A stretch of DNA of 64,000 nucleotides from Nodosilinea sp. FACHB-141 (GTDB lineage: Bacteria; Cyanobacteriota; Cyanobacteriia; Phormidesmidales; Phormidesmidaceae), in contig NZ_JACJPP010000007.1 in NCBI RefSeq assembly GCF_014696135.1, forward strand, positions 186,001-250,000, read 5' to 3'. Positions 43,621 through 52,921 of the stretch are shown here, piece by piece; within the stretch, counting starts at the first letter, position 1; each line of letters opens with the position of its first letter. The position numbers and the translations under genes are program-made. The notes beneath the pieces were generated by a model, which was given only the letters and a program-made list of their open reading frames with translations, was not told the origin of the DNA and made no database searches.

Positions 43621-43810
43621 CCTGGGGTTAATCGTTGGAGGGCTATAGTCTGTCGAGCTTTTCTTTGGCGGCAGGTAAAGAATTCTCTCAGAGTTCCCCG
43701 GCTCACCCCTATGTTGGCGACAATCAAGACCGTTGGGTCTACCAGGGCTGCGCGGCTCAGGGTGTTTCGGCAAACTCACGCTGACCACCGCCACCAAGGA
43801 GACTCACCCG

Positions 43811-45349
43811 ATGAAACTGGCCTACTGGATGTATGCCGGCCCGGCGCATATTGGCACCCTGCGCATTGCGAGCTCGTTTAAGAACGTGCACGCAATCATG
43901 CACGCGCCGCTGGGGGATGACTATTTTAATGTGATGCGATCGATGCTAGAGCGGGAGCGTGACTTCACCCCCGTCACCGCCAGCATCGTCGATCGCAACG
44001 TCCTCGCGCGCGGCTCCCAAGAAAAGGTGGTCGATAACATCGTCCGCAAAGACAAAGAAGAGCAGCCCGATTTAATCGTGCTCACCCCCACCTGCACCTC
44101 CAGCATTTTGCAAGAGGATCTGGCCAACTTTGTGCAGCGCGCCAGCCTAGATTCCCAAGGCGATGTGCTGTTGGCGGATGTCAATCACTACCGCGTCAAC
44201 GAGCTGCAAGCCGCCGATCGCACCCTTCAGCAGATCGTGCAGTTTTACCTAGCCAAAGCCCGCAAGCAGGGCACCCTTCCCGAGGGCAAAACCGAAAAGC
44301 CTTCGGTGAATATCATTGGCATGACCACCCTGGGCTTCCACAACAACCACGACTGCCGTGAGCTGCGCACCCTGATGGCCCAGCTCGGCATTGAGGTGAA
44401 CCTGGTGATGCCCGAGGGCGCGCTGGTAACCCAAATTAAAGACATGGGCCGGGCCTGGTTTAACTTGGTGCCCTACCGTGAAGTGGGGCCGCTGACGGCC
44501 GAATATCTCAAAGACGAGCTGGGCATGCCCTACGTCGACATCACCCCCATGGGCATTGTCGAAACCGCCCGCTGCATTCGCGCCATTCAAACGGTGCTGA
44601 ACGAGCAGGGGGCTGATGTTAACTACGATGCTTTCATCGACGAGCAGACCCGGTTTGTGTCGCAGGCGGCTTGGTTCTCGCGATCGATCGACTGTCAGAA
44701 TCTGACTGGCAAAAAGGCCGTGGTGTTTGGCGACAGCACCCACGCCGCCGCCATGGTCAAGATTCTCGCCCGCGAGATGGGCATTCACGTGGTGCTGGCA
44801 GGTACTTACTGCAAGTACGACGCCGAGTGGTTTGCCGCTGAAGTGGGCGAGTACTGCGACGAGATTTTGGTCAGCGAAGACAATGGGGAGATCGGCGATC
44901 GCATTGCCCAACTCGAACCCGCCGCTATTTTCGGCACCCAGATGGAGCGCCACGTGGGCAAGCGGCTCGACATCCCCTGCGGTGTGATTGCTGCCCCCAT
45001 TCACATTCAAAACTTCCCAGTGGGCTATCGCCCATTCATGGGCTATGAAGGGGCCAACCAGATTGTTGACCTGGTCTACAACTCCTTCACCCTGGGCATG
45101 GAAGACCACCTGCTGGAGTTCTTTGGCGGTCACGACACCAAAGAGATCCTTACCAAAACCATGAGCGCCGATGCCGCTGTCGAGGCGGGCCTGGGCTGGA
45201 GCGCCGATGGCCTGGCCGAGCTGCAAAAAATCCCCGGCTTTGTGCGCGGCAAGGTGAAGCGCAACACCGAGAAGTTTGCCCGTGAGCAGGGGGTTGCCAG
45301 CATCACAGCCGAGGTGCTGTACGCGGCCAAAGAAGCGGTGGGAGCGTAA
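43811..45349 (+). CDS. chlB: Light-independent protochlorophyllide reductase subunit B
   Basis: 512 residues from ATG 43811, with AAGGAG nine bases upstream. Nitrogenase-like fold: [19 protein letters not shown] start, [13 protein letters not shown] with a cluster-ligand Cys, and the C-terminal region [18 protein letters not shown] that is found in ChlB/BchB. Together with ChlN it forms the catalytic component that reduces protochlorophyllide in the dark, fed by ChlL; neither partner is in this window. The oxygen-sensitive enzyme lets the cell make chlorophyll without light. Confidence 0.97.
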   Translation: MKLAYWMYAGPAHIGTLRIASSFKNVHAIMHAPLGDDYFNVMRSMLERERDFTPVTASIVDRNVLARGSQEKVVDNIVRKDKEEQPDLIVLTPTCTSSILQEDLANFVQRASLDSQGDVLLADVNHYRVNELQAADRTLQQIVQFYLAKARKQGTLPEGKTEKPSVNIIGMTTLGFHNNHDCRELRTLMAQLGIEVNLVMPEGALVTQIKDMGRAWFNLVPYREVGPLTAEYLKDELGMPYVDITPMGIVETARCIRAIQTVLNEQGADVNYDAFIDEQTRFVSQAAWFSRSIDCQNLTGKKAVVFGDSTHAAAMVKILAREMGIHVVLAGTYCKYDAEWFAAEVGEYCDEILVSEDNGEIGDRIAQLEPAAIFGTQMERHVGKRLDIPCGVIAAPIHIQNFPVGYRPFMGYEGANQIVDLVYNSFTLGMEDHLLEFFGGHDTKEILTKTMSADAAVEAGLGWSADGLAELQKIPGFVRGKVKRNTEKFAREQGVASITAEVLYAAKEAVGA

Positions 45350-45371
45350 CCGCAAATTGCATCCCGTCTCT

Positions 45372-45395
45372 GTAGGGGCAAACGGTTGTTTGCCC
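45372..45395. repeat. Short dispersed palindrome (GGGCAAACG family)
   Basis: GGGCAAAC-GGTT-GTTTGCCC preceded by GTAGG. Related to 5803-5825 and 42518-42537; a weaker partner CGCTCCTACAG follows at 45431. Confidence 0.6.
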
Positions 45396-45477
45396 GGCGG
45401 GGTTCTTGCCCAATCAGGGTGAACACCGTTCGCTCCTACAGGCCTACCTGGTTGAGGCAGGGCTCAACTTCAAACAA

Positions 45478-45517
45478 TAACCCCCAGACTTTTCCCGTTG
45501 GAAAAGTCTGGGGGTTA
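45478..45517. terminator. Bidirectional terminator between chlB and a convergent lipoprotein gene
   Basis: TAACCCCCAGACTTTTCC (45478-45495) pairs perfectly with GGAAAAGTCTGGGGGTTA (45500-45517) around CGTT, an 18-bp stem. It serves both convergent genes. Confidence 0.8.
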
Positions 45518-45548
45518 ATCGATTCAAACGCTTTTACGGATTGAAGGA

Positions 45549-46088
45549 CTAGCTGCCCTGGCAGCCAATCCAAGTTCCCTGGTCTTCGTAGATAAAGGGA
45601 GTGCCGGTTTCGCAGAGTACAGAAACAGCGCTCTGGGGGCCAGGGATAGTCACCATAGAAACCGTGCCGCCGACGGGGCTGGGCACATCAGATAGCTCGG
45701 GCTCGGTCAGTGCCGACTCGGGGCCGACGGCATCATCGGGGTTAGGCACTTCGCAGCCCACCCAATCCATGCCCATGTCGCTGTAGGCGAAGGGCAAAAA
45801 GCCCTCTTGGTCGCAGGCCACCATCACGCCGGTCTCGGGGCCGGGCAGCCGAAGCTGTTTCACCGTACCGCCCTCTGGGCTCTCGACATCACCGAAAAAT
45901 ACATCAATCGTGGCTCCAGGCTCTTCGGGCGTGGGCTGCTCGGTAGAGGGAGCCTCTTCATAGGGATCCATAACTTCTACGGGGGTGGTGCAGCCTACGG
46001 CACCCACGAGGCAAAGTGCTGCCGCAGCACCCAGACGACCCCAGGCAGAGGCCGACAATTTAATACCAAGTAGACGAGAAAGAGCCAT
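45549..46088 (-). CDS. Lipoprotein with an internal duplication
   Basis: 179 residues from ATG 46088. An in-frame ATG at 46124 is unlikely because TATAAT (46135-46130) looks like the -10 box and would put the transcript start on it. Lipobox VGAVGC, then a Pro/Glu/Thr-rich linker, then two related ~47-residue units: SPEGGTVKQLRLPGPETGV... WVGC and SPVGGTVSMVTIPGPQSAV... WIGC, each with a pair of Cys. Function unknown; likely a periplasmic disulphide-bonded domain pair. Confidence 0.65.
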   Translation of the reverse strand: MALSRLLGIKLSASAWGRLGAAAALCLVGAVGCTTPVEVMDPYEEAPSTEQPTPEEPGATIDVFFGDVESPEGGTVKQLRLPGPETGVMVACDQEGFLPFAYSDMGMDWVGCEVPNPDDAVGPESALTEPELSDVPSPVGGTVSMVTIPGPQSAVSVLCETGTPFIYEDQGTWIGCQGS

Positions 46089-46383
46089 AGCAAAACTACC
46101 TATCGAGAGAGTACTTTTGAGCATTGAGCATTATAAACACTCTTGCGATGGATTTTTTAAGTCGCTAAAGGTACATTTTTGGCCAGACCGGGGCTTTTTT
46201 GCTCAAAAACCTCCGCTGGCTATGCCGTTTGATTGCCCGCTCAGCCCTTCGCCCTCAGACTTGATAGCGCGGAGGTAGGGTTAGCCGTGCAGTCGGGCGA
46301 TCGCACAGATTCATCATTGGCGGCAGCGACCCAAAACTGGGGCAATATGATGGCAACACCACATTTTGTATAACGGTTAACTA

Positions 46384-47001
46384 ATGCCTCAGGCTGCCCC
46401 TGTCCCCCCAACCCCTTCAGGTGGAAGCAACACAGCTAAATGGGTGGCGCTGGGTTGCGGTGGCTGCCTCGGCGTGACGGTGTTAGCTGGGCTAACCTTA
46501 GCGTTTTTCATCAACCGCACTATGCGGTTTACCGTTGGCCCCGACCAAGGCTCAGTCGATAGCCAAGAGCTGTTTACCTACACCATTCCCGGCGAGACTC
46601 AAACTATTTTGAACATGGGCATGTTTGGTATGCAGATGATTCAGGTGGCAAACACCGACTCGCCGCCCTCGATACTGCTAACTATGGGCCAGCTACCCAG
46701 CTACCTCAAAGGCAACGACGCTCAGCAAAGCTTTGTCGAGGAGTTTCAAAACAGCATTACTACTGAGGGCAACTATCAACTCACTGAGCAACGGGTTGAA
46801 GAGCGCACCCTCTGCGACCAACCCGTATCGGTCGTGATTCAGACAGGCAGCTTTGAAGACGGAACCACAACCTACAATGCCGCCAGCCTGTTGACCTTAG
46901 TCGAGCACAACAACGACGCTCGTTTTGTGTGGGTGCTGGCCCACGGCGATGCGCCCCAAACTACCGCTGACCAGGTGTTTGCTACCCTCGACTGCCGTTG
47001 A
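46384..47001 (+). CDS. Single-pass membrane protein of unknown function
   Basis: 205 residues. Pro-rich cytoplasmic N-terminus, a Cys/Gly-rich membrane helix (about 20-43, WVALGCGGCLGVTVLAGL), then a ~160-residue outer domain with alternating beta segments and two Cys (RTLCDQPV, TLDCR). No family recognised. A hairpin ACCCTCGAC/GTCGAGGGT (46984-47017) overlaps its last codons and may end the transcript. Confidence 0.6.
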   Translation: MPQAAPVPPTPSGGSNTAKWVALGCGGCLGVTVLAGLTLAFFINRTMRFTVGPDQGSVDSQELFTYTIPGETQTILNMGMFGMQMIQVANTDSPPSILLTMGQLPSYLKGNDAQQSFVEEFQNSITTEGNYQLTEQRVEERTLCDQPVSVVIQTGSFEDGTTTYNAASLLTLVEHNNDARFVWVLAHGDAPQTTADQVFATLDCR

Positions 47002-47075
47002 AAGGCCGGTCGAGGGTATTAGGTATAAAGTTCAAGGGGTTGGCCTGAGACCCTACACCTCAAACCCTAAACCCT

Positions 47076-48320
47076 CTATTTCACCTGCGTCACCCGCCAG
47101 CTCAGCTTGAGGTTGAGCCAGAAGTTCCAGAAAGTGACAATCGCGATCGCCACCAGATTTGCCAGGTAGGGCCAGCGCTGGTCAAACACCAGGTTGTAGA
47201 TCACGTTGAGCACCAGCACATTCAGCACCAGCCCCGCCAGACATACCAGGTTGAACTTAAGAAACCGCTTTAGCCGGGCCGACCAGCCCTGTTGCAACAT
47301 GCTGATATCGGCAAAGGTCCAGGCGTCATTCCAAATAAAGTTGTTGATAATTGCTACTTCGGCCGCCCCAATTTTGCTGCGGGTCAGGGGTAGCCCTAGG
47401 GGGCTGTGCAACAGGTAGAGAATCACCATATCCACTACCACGCCGCTGAGCCCGACCACGCCAAAGCGCACAAATCGCTGCATAGGAAAGCGCTGGTGCA
47501 GCTGTGACAACCGCCCCCCCAGCCGCAGCCGCAGCAGGTGGTGAATGTAGTCGATGTACTGGCGCCAGGTGACCTTGCTCGCCCCCTCCTGCCGCTCCTG
47601 AAAGACGTAGCCCACCTCGGCGATGGTGTCGATGGTGCCGCGCCCCAGCACCTCTAGCAAAATCTTGTAGCCCTTGGGGTTGAGCAGAGGTCCGGCGATC
47701 GCCTTCCGCTGCACCATAAAGTAGCCACTCATGGGGTCGCTCACTCGACCCACCACCCGGGGCAGCAGCAGCAGACCCACCGTCTGCGCCCCCCGCGACA
47801 GCACTCGCCGCGCCAGGCTCCACTCGCTAACGCCGCCGCCCTCGACGTGGCGACTGCCCACCGCCAAATCAGCCCCTTGCTGAATGGCTTTCAACAGCCC
47901 CAGAAGCACCTCTGGGGGATGCTGCAAATCAGCGTCGATCACCCCTAAAATGCGCCCTCGGGCGCTCTGCCAGCCGCGAATTACCGCCGAAGACAGGCCT
48001 CGCTCATCCTGCCGTCGCAGCACTCGCACCTGGGGATAGGTAGCCTGCAATTCTAGAGCTGTATTCCAGGTCAGGTCAGGGCTGTTGTCGTCAACCACAA
48101 TCAGCTCGTAGTCTTGAGGAATCGCGCTGTCGAGTAGTGTGACCAGGCGTTCCACTAGGGGGCCAATGTTCTGGCCTTCGTTGTAGGTAGGTATAGCTAA
48201 GGACAAGGTTAGGGCTTGTAGCGCAACCCCATCATCCCCAGCTAGAGCTGGCAACGGCTCAATTTGCAATAGGCCGCTGGGGCAAGGCTCAAGCTTTTGC
48301 AATTGGGATGGGGGAATCAT
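47076..48320 (-). CDS. Glycosyltransferase family 2 (polyprenyl-phosphate type) fused to GtrA domain
   Basis: 414 residues from ATG 48320; GTG at 48341 is possible. Residues ~30-265 are a DPM1-type GT2 domain (SLAIPTYNEGQNIGPLV, IVVDDNSPD, GVIDADLQHPPEVL with the DxD-like site). Residues ~285-405 are a GtrA-like four-helix membrane domain (FVRFGVVGLSGVVVDMVILYL). Such fusions transfer a sugar to polyprenyl phosphate and may flip it for glycan decoration. Sugar unknown. Confidence 0.9.
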   Translation of the reverse strand: MIPPSQLQKLEPCPSGLLQIEPLPALAGDDGVALQALTLSLAIPTYNEGQNIGPLVERLVTLLDSAIPQDYELIVVDDNSPDLTWNTALELQATYPQVRVLRRQDERGLSSAVIRGWQSARGRILGVIDADLQHPPEVLLGLLKAIQQGADLAVGSRHVEGGGVSEWSLARRVLSRGAQTVGLLLLPRVVGRVSDPMSGYFMVQRKAIAGPLLNPKGYKILLEVLGRGTIDTIAEVGYVFQERQEGASKVTWRQYIDYIHHLLRLRLGGRLSQLHQRFPMQRFVRFGVVGLSGVVVDMVILYLLHSPLGLPLTRSKIGAAEVAIINNFIWNDAWTFADISMLQQGWSARLKRFLKFNLVCLAGLVLNVLVLNVIYNLVFDQRWPYLANLVAIAIVTFWNFWLNLKLSWRVTQVK

Positions 48321-48731
48321 GGCACCGGCGCAACACACCAAGCATTCCGGTAGCCCGAGCCCTAGAGCGCACTAAGAATCTAGCGCTAATGCCTGAACCT
48401 AGCCGAAATTTTACATAGGCACCCATCCTACAGCAGTCGCTCCCCCAACGTAAATGACTGGGGTGTCTCGGCAGAAACCGTGCTATGGGCTTCTCTCGAT
48501 TCCAAGTTCTGTGTTAGGAGCGGATTTGAAACTGTAAGTCTTAAGTTGTTCAAGCAAGTCCTATCTGCCGCTAAAACTCAGCCCGTAAGATGTGCCTGGG
48601 GGTAGAGAGTTGCCAGCATTAAGTCTCATATTATACAGTTCAATCTGTTATTAGTTGTCAGCGGCTCTATTCTGTCGCTTCCTTACAGAACCGGATTTTC
48701 CCCACCTATTACTAAGGACTTTAAGAACTTT
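48321..48731. other. Gene-free divergent region
   Basis: About 410 bases between the divergent glycosyltransferase and the small exported-protein gene. AT-rich toward 48620-48730. I see no RNA gene, no clear operator and no recognisable riboswitch; it presumably holds two promoters. Confidence 0.4.
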
Positions 48732-49073
48732 ATGCAAAGTCTCATAATGCTCTCAAAAGAATTTATTAGCCGCCGCTTACGCGCGATCGCCCTAGTATGC
48801 CTAGCTGGGCTAATGAGCTGGCTAACATTGGCTACTCAGCCTGCTTTCGCTGCTAACAACAGGGGCACTGCGACCCCATCGGTAGATCAAACGATGACCG
48901 AAGAACCCCGTGACCAGGCCTACGAAGAGGCTGTAGAGGTCATTGATAATCCCAACGGCGTGCAAGAAACTTACGAAAAAAATCTAAAGCAGTACAAGCA
49001 GGAAAACCCTGATCAAAAGAGCCTAGTTGAAGGTGCCAAAGACCTAGTCGAAAAAGTCACAGGCGACAAATAG
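48732..49073 (+). CDS. Small exported protein
   Basis: 113 residues. Signal peptide with a basic start and hydrophobic core (IALVCLAGLMSWLTLATQ), cleavage after AFA. The mature ~70 residues are highly charged and Glu/Gln/Lys-rich (EEAVEVIDNPNGVQETYEKN, LKQYKQENPDQKS), helical. No family recognised. A very strong terminator follows. Confidence 0.65.
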   Translation: MQSLIMLSKEFISRRLRAIALVCLAGLMSWLTLATQPAFAANNRGTATPSVDQTMTEEPRDQAYEEAVEVIDNPNGVQETYEKNLKQYKQENPDQKSLVEGAKDLVEKVTGDK

Positions 49074-49147
49074 AGTGAGAGATTTTCAGCCTAGGCCAAT
49101 ACTTTTGCAGAGTTTTTAGCTAGGGCGAACTCCTAGATACGCTATTT

Positions 49148-49205
49148 AAGTTGCTCGGATGCAAGGTTCAAATATTCGAACCTTGCATCCGAGCAACTTT
49201 GTTTT
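49148..49205 (+). terminator. Strong Rho-independent terminator (22-bp stem)
   Basis: A perfect 22-bp inverted repeat with arms at 49148-49169 and 49178-49199, core GCTCGGATGCAAGG, and an 8-base loop. The right arm ends in CTTT and is followed by GTTTTG. Confidence 0.85.
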
Positions 49206-49318
49206 GTCCAGAGTTCAGATTTACTCTCCATTCAAGCTCGGCAAGCTTTTAGCGGTTGCTAAAGCAGTAGTGTAGCTGTAGAGTTTTAGCGGCTCAAACT
49301 GGACTTGAGCGTCTGATG

Positions 49319-49894
49319 CTAGGGCTGCTCTATTTCGGTCACCACCCCAGCCTCTATGGGGCGATTGGTAGTTTGAATCGAGCAGTTGGCCGGGGAGCTT
49401 TGGCTTTGGAGCACCCGAGTCGTTTGCTCACCGCGAATGTTGATGTAAGTTGTGGCCCCAGAGCCAGTTTCCAACCGGGCGGGGACATCGAGCCAGGTGA
49501 GGTTGTCGAGGCGATCGTGCACCCGCAGCTTGAGCTCGCCGTTTTGGCGGTACACGCGGGCCGTCGTGCGGTTAGTGCCATTGCAGACCATGACGGTGGT
49601 TACCGGAGAGTCGATGCCCGGCCCTGGCTGATCCAAAACGGTGACGTAGGGGGCGTAGACCCAACCCTCAATCGGGCCGGTAACAACATAGAGCCAGTCT
49701 CCTTGGGTTTGAATGATCTTGGCCTGGGCACCCCTGGGTATGGTGCCGCGAACACTGTGGTTAAGGCCGGGACCAGAGCGCACGTTGAGACTATCGATGT
49801 TGACCTCGGCGACCTGGGCAAAGGCCGCAGACATGGATAGGCCAACGGCAACAGCGGTGGAGAGCAGGGCAACAGCCAGGGTTTTGAGTTTCAT
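49319..49894 (-). CDS. Exported SH3-domain protein
   Basis: 191 residues from ATG 49894 (MKLKTLAVALLSTAVA); the open frame upstream is non-coding. Signal peptide ends at AFAQ. Residues ~32-82 are one bacterial SH3 domain (SLNVRSGPGLNHSVRGTIPRG, GWVYAPYVTVL). The rest (~95-191) is a second beta-rich domain with two Cys. Probably periplasmic and bound to cell wall. Confidence 0.82.
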   Translation of the reverse strand: MKLKTLAVALLSTAVAVGLSMSAAFAQVAEVNIDSLNVRSGPGLNHSVRGTIPRGAQAKIIQTQGDWLYVVTGPIEGWVYAPYVTVLDQPGPGIDSPVTTVMVCNGTNRTTARVYRQNGELKLRVHDRLDNLTWLDVPARLETGSGATTYINIRGEQTTRVLQSQSSPANCSIQTTNRPIEAGVVTEIEQP

Positions 49895-50046
49895 AGTTGG
49901 TAGAGTTCTCACTGAGAAAAAGGATGCCGCAGGCCTTAGACAACGGCCCTGATGAAGCGATGGTGAATAAATCGCCCGCACCAATCTAAGTGATGAATCT
50001 AAGGAACCAATAAAGCTGTAATTACGGATACCGGACGGCGCCCCAA

Positions 50047-50913
50047 CTACCCCTTGACCCCACTCCCTGTCTCCGTGGGCACAATGTAGCGCTGTAGCAG
50101 CACAAACACCACTATGGCGGGCAGCACCGACAAAATCGACCCAGCCGCAATCAGCCGCCAGTCGAGGGAGAAGCTGCCCGCTAGCCGGGCGACACCTAGG
50201 GGTAGGGTGTAACGCTCGGGGCGATCGAGCAAAATCAGGGGCCAAAGAAACTCGCTCCAGGTGCCAATGAACACAAAGATCCCGAGCGTTACTAGGGCAG
50301 GGCGAGTGGCGGGCAGCATGACATTCCACCAGATGCCGAGGTCAGAGCAGCCATCCATGCGAGCGGCTTCTTCTAGCTCCTTGGGCACGCCCTGAAATGC
50401 CTGACGCATGAGAAAAATGCCAAAGGCCGAGGCCAGGTAGGGCAGCACTAGCCCTAGGTATGTGTTCCGCAGGCCCAAATTGACCGCCAAAATATACAGC
50501 GGTATCATCACCACCTGAAACGGAATCATGATGGTGGCCACAATCAGTGCCAGCAAGGTATCGCGGCCCAAGAACGATAGCCGTGCCAGGGGATAGGCTG
50601 CTAGCGAGCACAGCAGCAGGTTTGCTGCCACCGTCAGCACCGCCACCACGGTGCTGTTGAGGAAATATTGACCAAAGGGGTTTGACTGCCATACCTGTCG
50701 GTAGTTAGCCAAGGTTGGCTGCTGGGGCAGGAGCTGGGGTGGGTTTGCTAGCAGATTCTCCGCTGATCCTTTGAAGGATGTGCTGAGCAGCCATAGCAAC
50801 GGGAAAACCATGATCACGGCGATCGCCAACAGCAATACATAAATACCCAAGTTGCGCCAGTGAGGCCACCGGGTAAGGGATTGAACTATGGGTTGCTGCT
50901 TACGATTGGGCAT
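50047..50913 (-). CDS. Sugar ABC transporter permease (MalG type)
   Basis: 288 residues from ATG 50913; ATG 50934 is in frame. Six membrane segments with the EAA loop ELEEAARMDGCSDLGIWWNVMLPATRPAL that docks onto the ATPase. The N-terminal VFPLLWLLSTSFKG is typical of MalG/UgpE permeases. The binding protein, partner permease and ATPase are not in the window, so this is an orphan component as far as can be seen. Confidence 0.9.
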   Translation of the reverse strand: MPNRKQQPIVQSLTRWPHWRNLGIYVLLLAIAVIMVFPLLWLLSTSFKGSAENLLANPPQLLPQQPTLANYRQVWQSNPFGQYFLNSTVVAVLTVAANLLLCSLAAYPLARLSFLGRDTLLALIVATIMIPFQVVMIPLYILAVNLGLRNTYLGLVLPYLASAFGIFLMRQAFQGVPKELEEAARMDGCSDLGIWWNVMLPATRPALVTLGIFVFIGTWSEFLWPLILLDRPERYTLPLGVARLAGSFSLDWRLIAAGSILSVLPAIVVFVLLQRYIVPTETGSGVKG

Positions 50914-51012
50914 GGGTACACCTGCCTGAAGCATTGGGAGACTGGAGCCAAAGAATTCAAAAGAACCTTTGAGACGGCTAGCGAGAAACGTTTGAGATGG
51001 GGCCTTTTCTAA

Positions 51013-51888
51013 CTACCCCAAAAGCAGCTCTTGCAGCAGCCAAAATCCGGCGAAAGATTCACTCTCGCGGCTGTCTTGGATGCCAATGAAGTGTACCTGG
51101 TTGGCCTTGGCTTTGGCAGCTTCAAAGGCTTGGGCCTCAGCCAGCAGCTTAGGGCCAGGCAGACCTGCCAAAACCCAACTATCGGAGGCTCCGGTTTCCA
51201 GAATGATTTGGGGAGTTTTGCTGGATTCTATGCGCCAGTAGGCTAACTCTAGGCCCGACATCCAGGCGGCGAGGGCGGTGGCGCGGGGGGAGAAAATCAG
51301 CAGTCCGGGTATTGGGGTATTGGGGGCTAGATTCACCATGTCTAGCGGAAAGGATTCCCCAAAGTCAATCTCCCAATCGGGTAGATCGTCAAAGGCGGCG
51401 GCTTCAAGGGTGACAAAGGTCCACTGCTGCCCCAGCAGGGCATCGGGTAGAGCCTGGGGGCTCGGGGGTGGCGCTGCTACGAAGGGGGAAGGAGCGCTGG
51501 TGTAGCCCTCCATCTGGGGGTACACGGTTTGGTTGCGATCGCTCAACCACCGCTGCAAGGCTACGGTGCGACGGCTGGGCCGAGCCGGAATGCCTGCGTC
51601 TTCACAAGCTCGCAGAATCATGTTTTGCATTTGGTAGCGAAAGTACCGAATGCGGCTGGGGGGAGCGATGCCCTGGCTAGTGGCCTCAGCGATCGCCTCC
51701 TCGATCGCTCCCTTGAGCACAATAGAGTTGACGTCGCTGCTGGGCAAAAACTTGCTGTAGCGAAACAGCTGATCGGCTTTCGCTCCGGTGCCAACTAACC
51801 CTTCGCAGAGCAGCACTTCCCAAAGTTTTTTGCCATTTTCATCCAGCACGGGCCGGGAGTAAAAGTCGAGTTCCCACACGGTGCCCAT
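51013..51888 (-). CDS. Tab2/Atab2-family RNA-binding protein
   Basis: 291 residues. Begins VWELDFYSRPVLDENGKKLWEVLLC and contains RYFRYQMQNMILRACEDAGIP and RPSRRTVALQRWL, the hallmarks of the Tab2 family; ends GFWLLQELLLG. In Chlamydomonas and Arabidopsis, Tab2 binds psaB mRNA and promotes photosystem I translation. The same role in cyanobacteria is inferred. It starts 5 bases after the S1-protein gene, so the two are co-transcribed. Confidence 0.9.
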   Translation of the reverse strand: MGTVWELDFYSRPVLDENGKKLWEVLLCEGLVGTGAKADQLFRYSKFLPSSDVNSIVLKGAIEEAIAEATSQGIAPPSRIRYFRYQMQNMILRACEDAGIPARPSRRTVALQRWLSDRNQTVYPQMEGYTSAPSPFVAAPPPSPQALPDALLGQQWTFVTLEAAAFDDLPDWEIDFGESFPLDMVNLAPNTPIPGLLIFSPRATALAAWMSGLELAYWRIESSKTPQIILETGASDSWVLAGLPGPKLLAEAQAFEAAKAKANQVHFIGIQDSRESESFAGFWLLQELLLG

Positions 51889-51893
51889 AGCGC

Positions 51894-52772
51894 CTAGGCC
51901 TCGCTGTCGTTCAGCATACGGCTGACGTCGCCCAAACGGTTCTCAGCGTCTTCAAACACGGCTTCAGCTTCTTTAATGATCTCGCCAGGATATTTTTCTA
52001 ACACCTTAGTCGAGAGAGAAATGCGGTTGCGCTCGGGGTCGAGGCCCACCACCACCGCTTTGATCGACTGGCCCACCTGTAGCACCGAGGGCAGCGACTC
52101 GACATAGTTTTTGCTGATCTGCTTGATGTGCAGCAAGCCGCTAATGCCGTCAAACTCCACAAACGCGCCAAAGGGCTTGAGGCTGGCCACGGTACCCTCG
52201 ACGAGCTGACCCAGCGCTAGGGTGCTCATCACCTGGCTGCGGGCGGCGGTGCGGGCCGACATCACTAGCTTGTTGGCGGCGGGGTTGACCTCTAAGAAGC
52301 CCACGGTGAGGCGCTGGCCTACTGCATCTTCTAGATTTTCGTAGGTGCGGCCTATGTGCGATCGCGGCACAAATCCTCGCAGGCCTTCCACATCGACGGT
52401 CACACCGCCCTTGTTGAAGCCGGTGACTTTGACATCCATGACGGCGCCCTCTTCGGCCTGCTGGGCTAGCTTATTCCACAGCTGCTTGAGCTGGAGCTTG
52501 CGGATGGATAGCAGCACCTGACCGTCGGCATCCTGATCGCGAATCACCTGAAACGAGTACTCACCGCCCGGTTCGAGCACACCCTCAAAGGAGGTAATGG
52601 CGCGCACCGCTGCTTCACGAATGGGCAAAAAGGCCGCTGACTTGCCGCCAATATCCACTGTGGCCCCATCGGGAGCAAAGGAGATGACGGTGCCCCGCAC
52701 GGTGCTGCCCACCTGAAAGTCGTAGTCGTGGGCCTCAAGGGCTTTGGCAAAATCTTCGGCGGAGAAAGTCAA
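51894..52772 (-). CDS. S1-domain RNA-binding protein (ribosomal protein S1-like)
   Basis: 292 residues with three S1 domains: about 20-90 (GSTVRGTVISFAPDGATVDIG), 105-170 (GFNKGGVTVDVEGLRGFVPRSHIG) and 190-260 (GQLVEGTVASLKPFGAFVEF). Shorter than E. coli S1 and typical of cyanobacterial S1 homologues. It would bind mRNA and assist translation initiation. Operon with the Tab2 gene; divergent from the uracil-DNA glycosylase gene. Confidence 0.88.
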   Translation of the reverse strand: MTFSAEDFAKALEAHDYDFQVGSTVRGTVISFAPDGATVDIGGKSAAFLPIREAAVRAITSFEGVLEPGGEYSFQVIRDQDADGQVLLSIRKLQLKQLWNKLAQQAEEGAVMDVKVTGFNKGGVTVDVEGLRGFVPRSHIGRTYENLEDAVGQRLTVGFLEVNPAANKLVMSARTAARSQVMSTLALGQLVEGTVASLKPFGAFVEFDGISGLLHIKQISKNYVESLPSVLQVGQSIKAVVVGLDPERNRISLSTKVLEKYPGEIIKEAEAVFEDAENRLGDVSRMLNDSEA

Positions 52773-52921
52773 GGGTGAGGCTCCTGGACAACAAACATAA
52801 TTTAACTAGCTTTCTACTATACAACGCCTTGCCTGGGGCACCGCTGAGCAATGGCCCCGGCAAGGCAGGCCGAGACCCTTTACAATAAATGCCAAGCGGA
52901 TGATGTTGCCCCCAAGAATCG

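Noticed and set aside
44249-45355. 368-codon open frame on the strand opposite chlB
   Set aside because: It is the antisense shadow of a highly conserved gene; the protein has no recognisable domain and exists because of the GC-rich codon bias.
49148-49199. tRNA-like T-loop (GGTTCAAAT / ATTCGAACC)
   Set aside because: The bases belong to a perfect 22-bp terminator hairpin, and no acceptor stem or anticodon arm is present.
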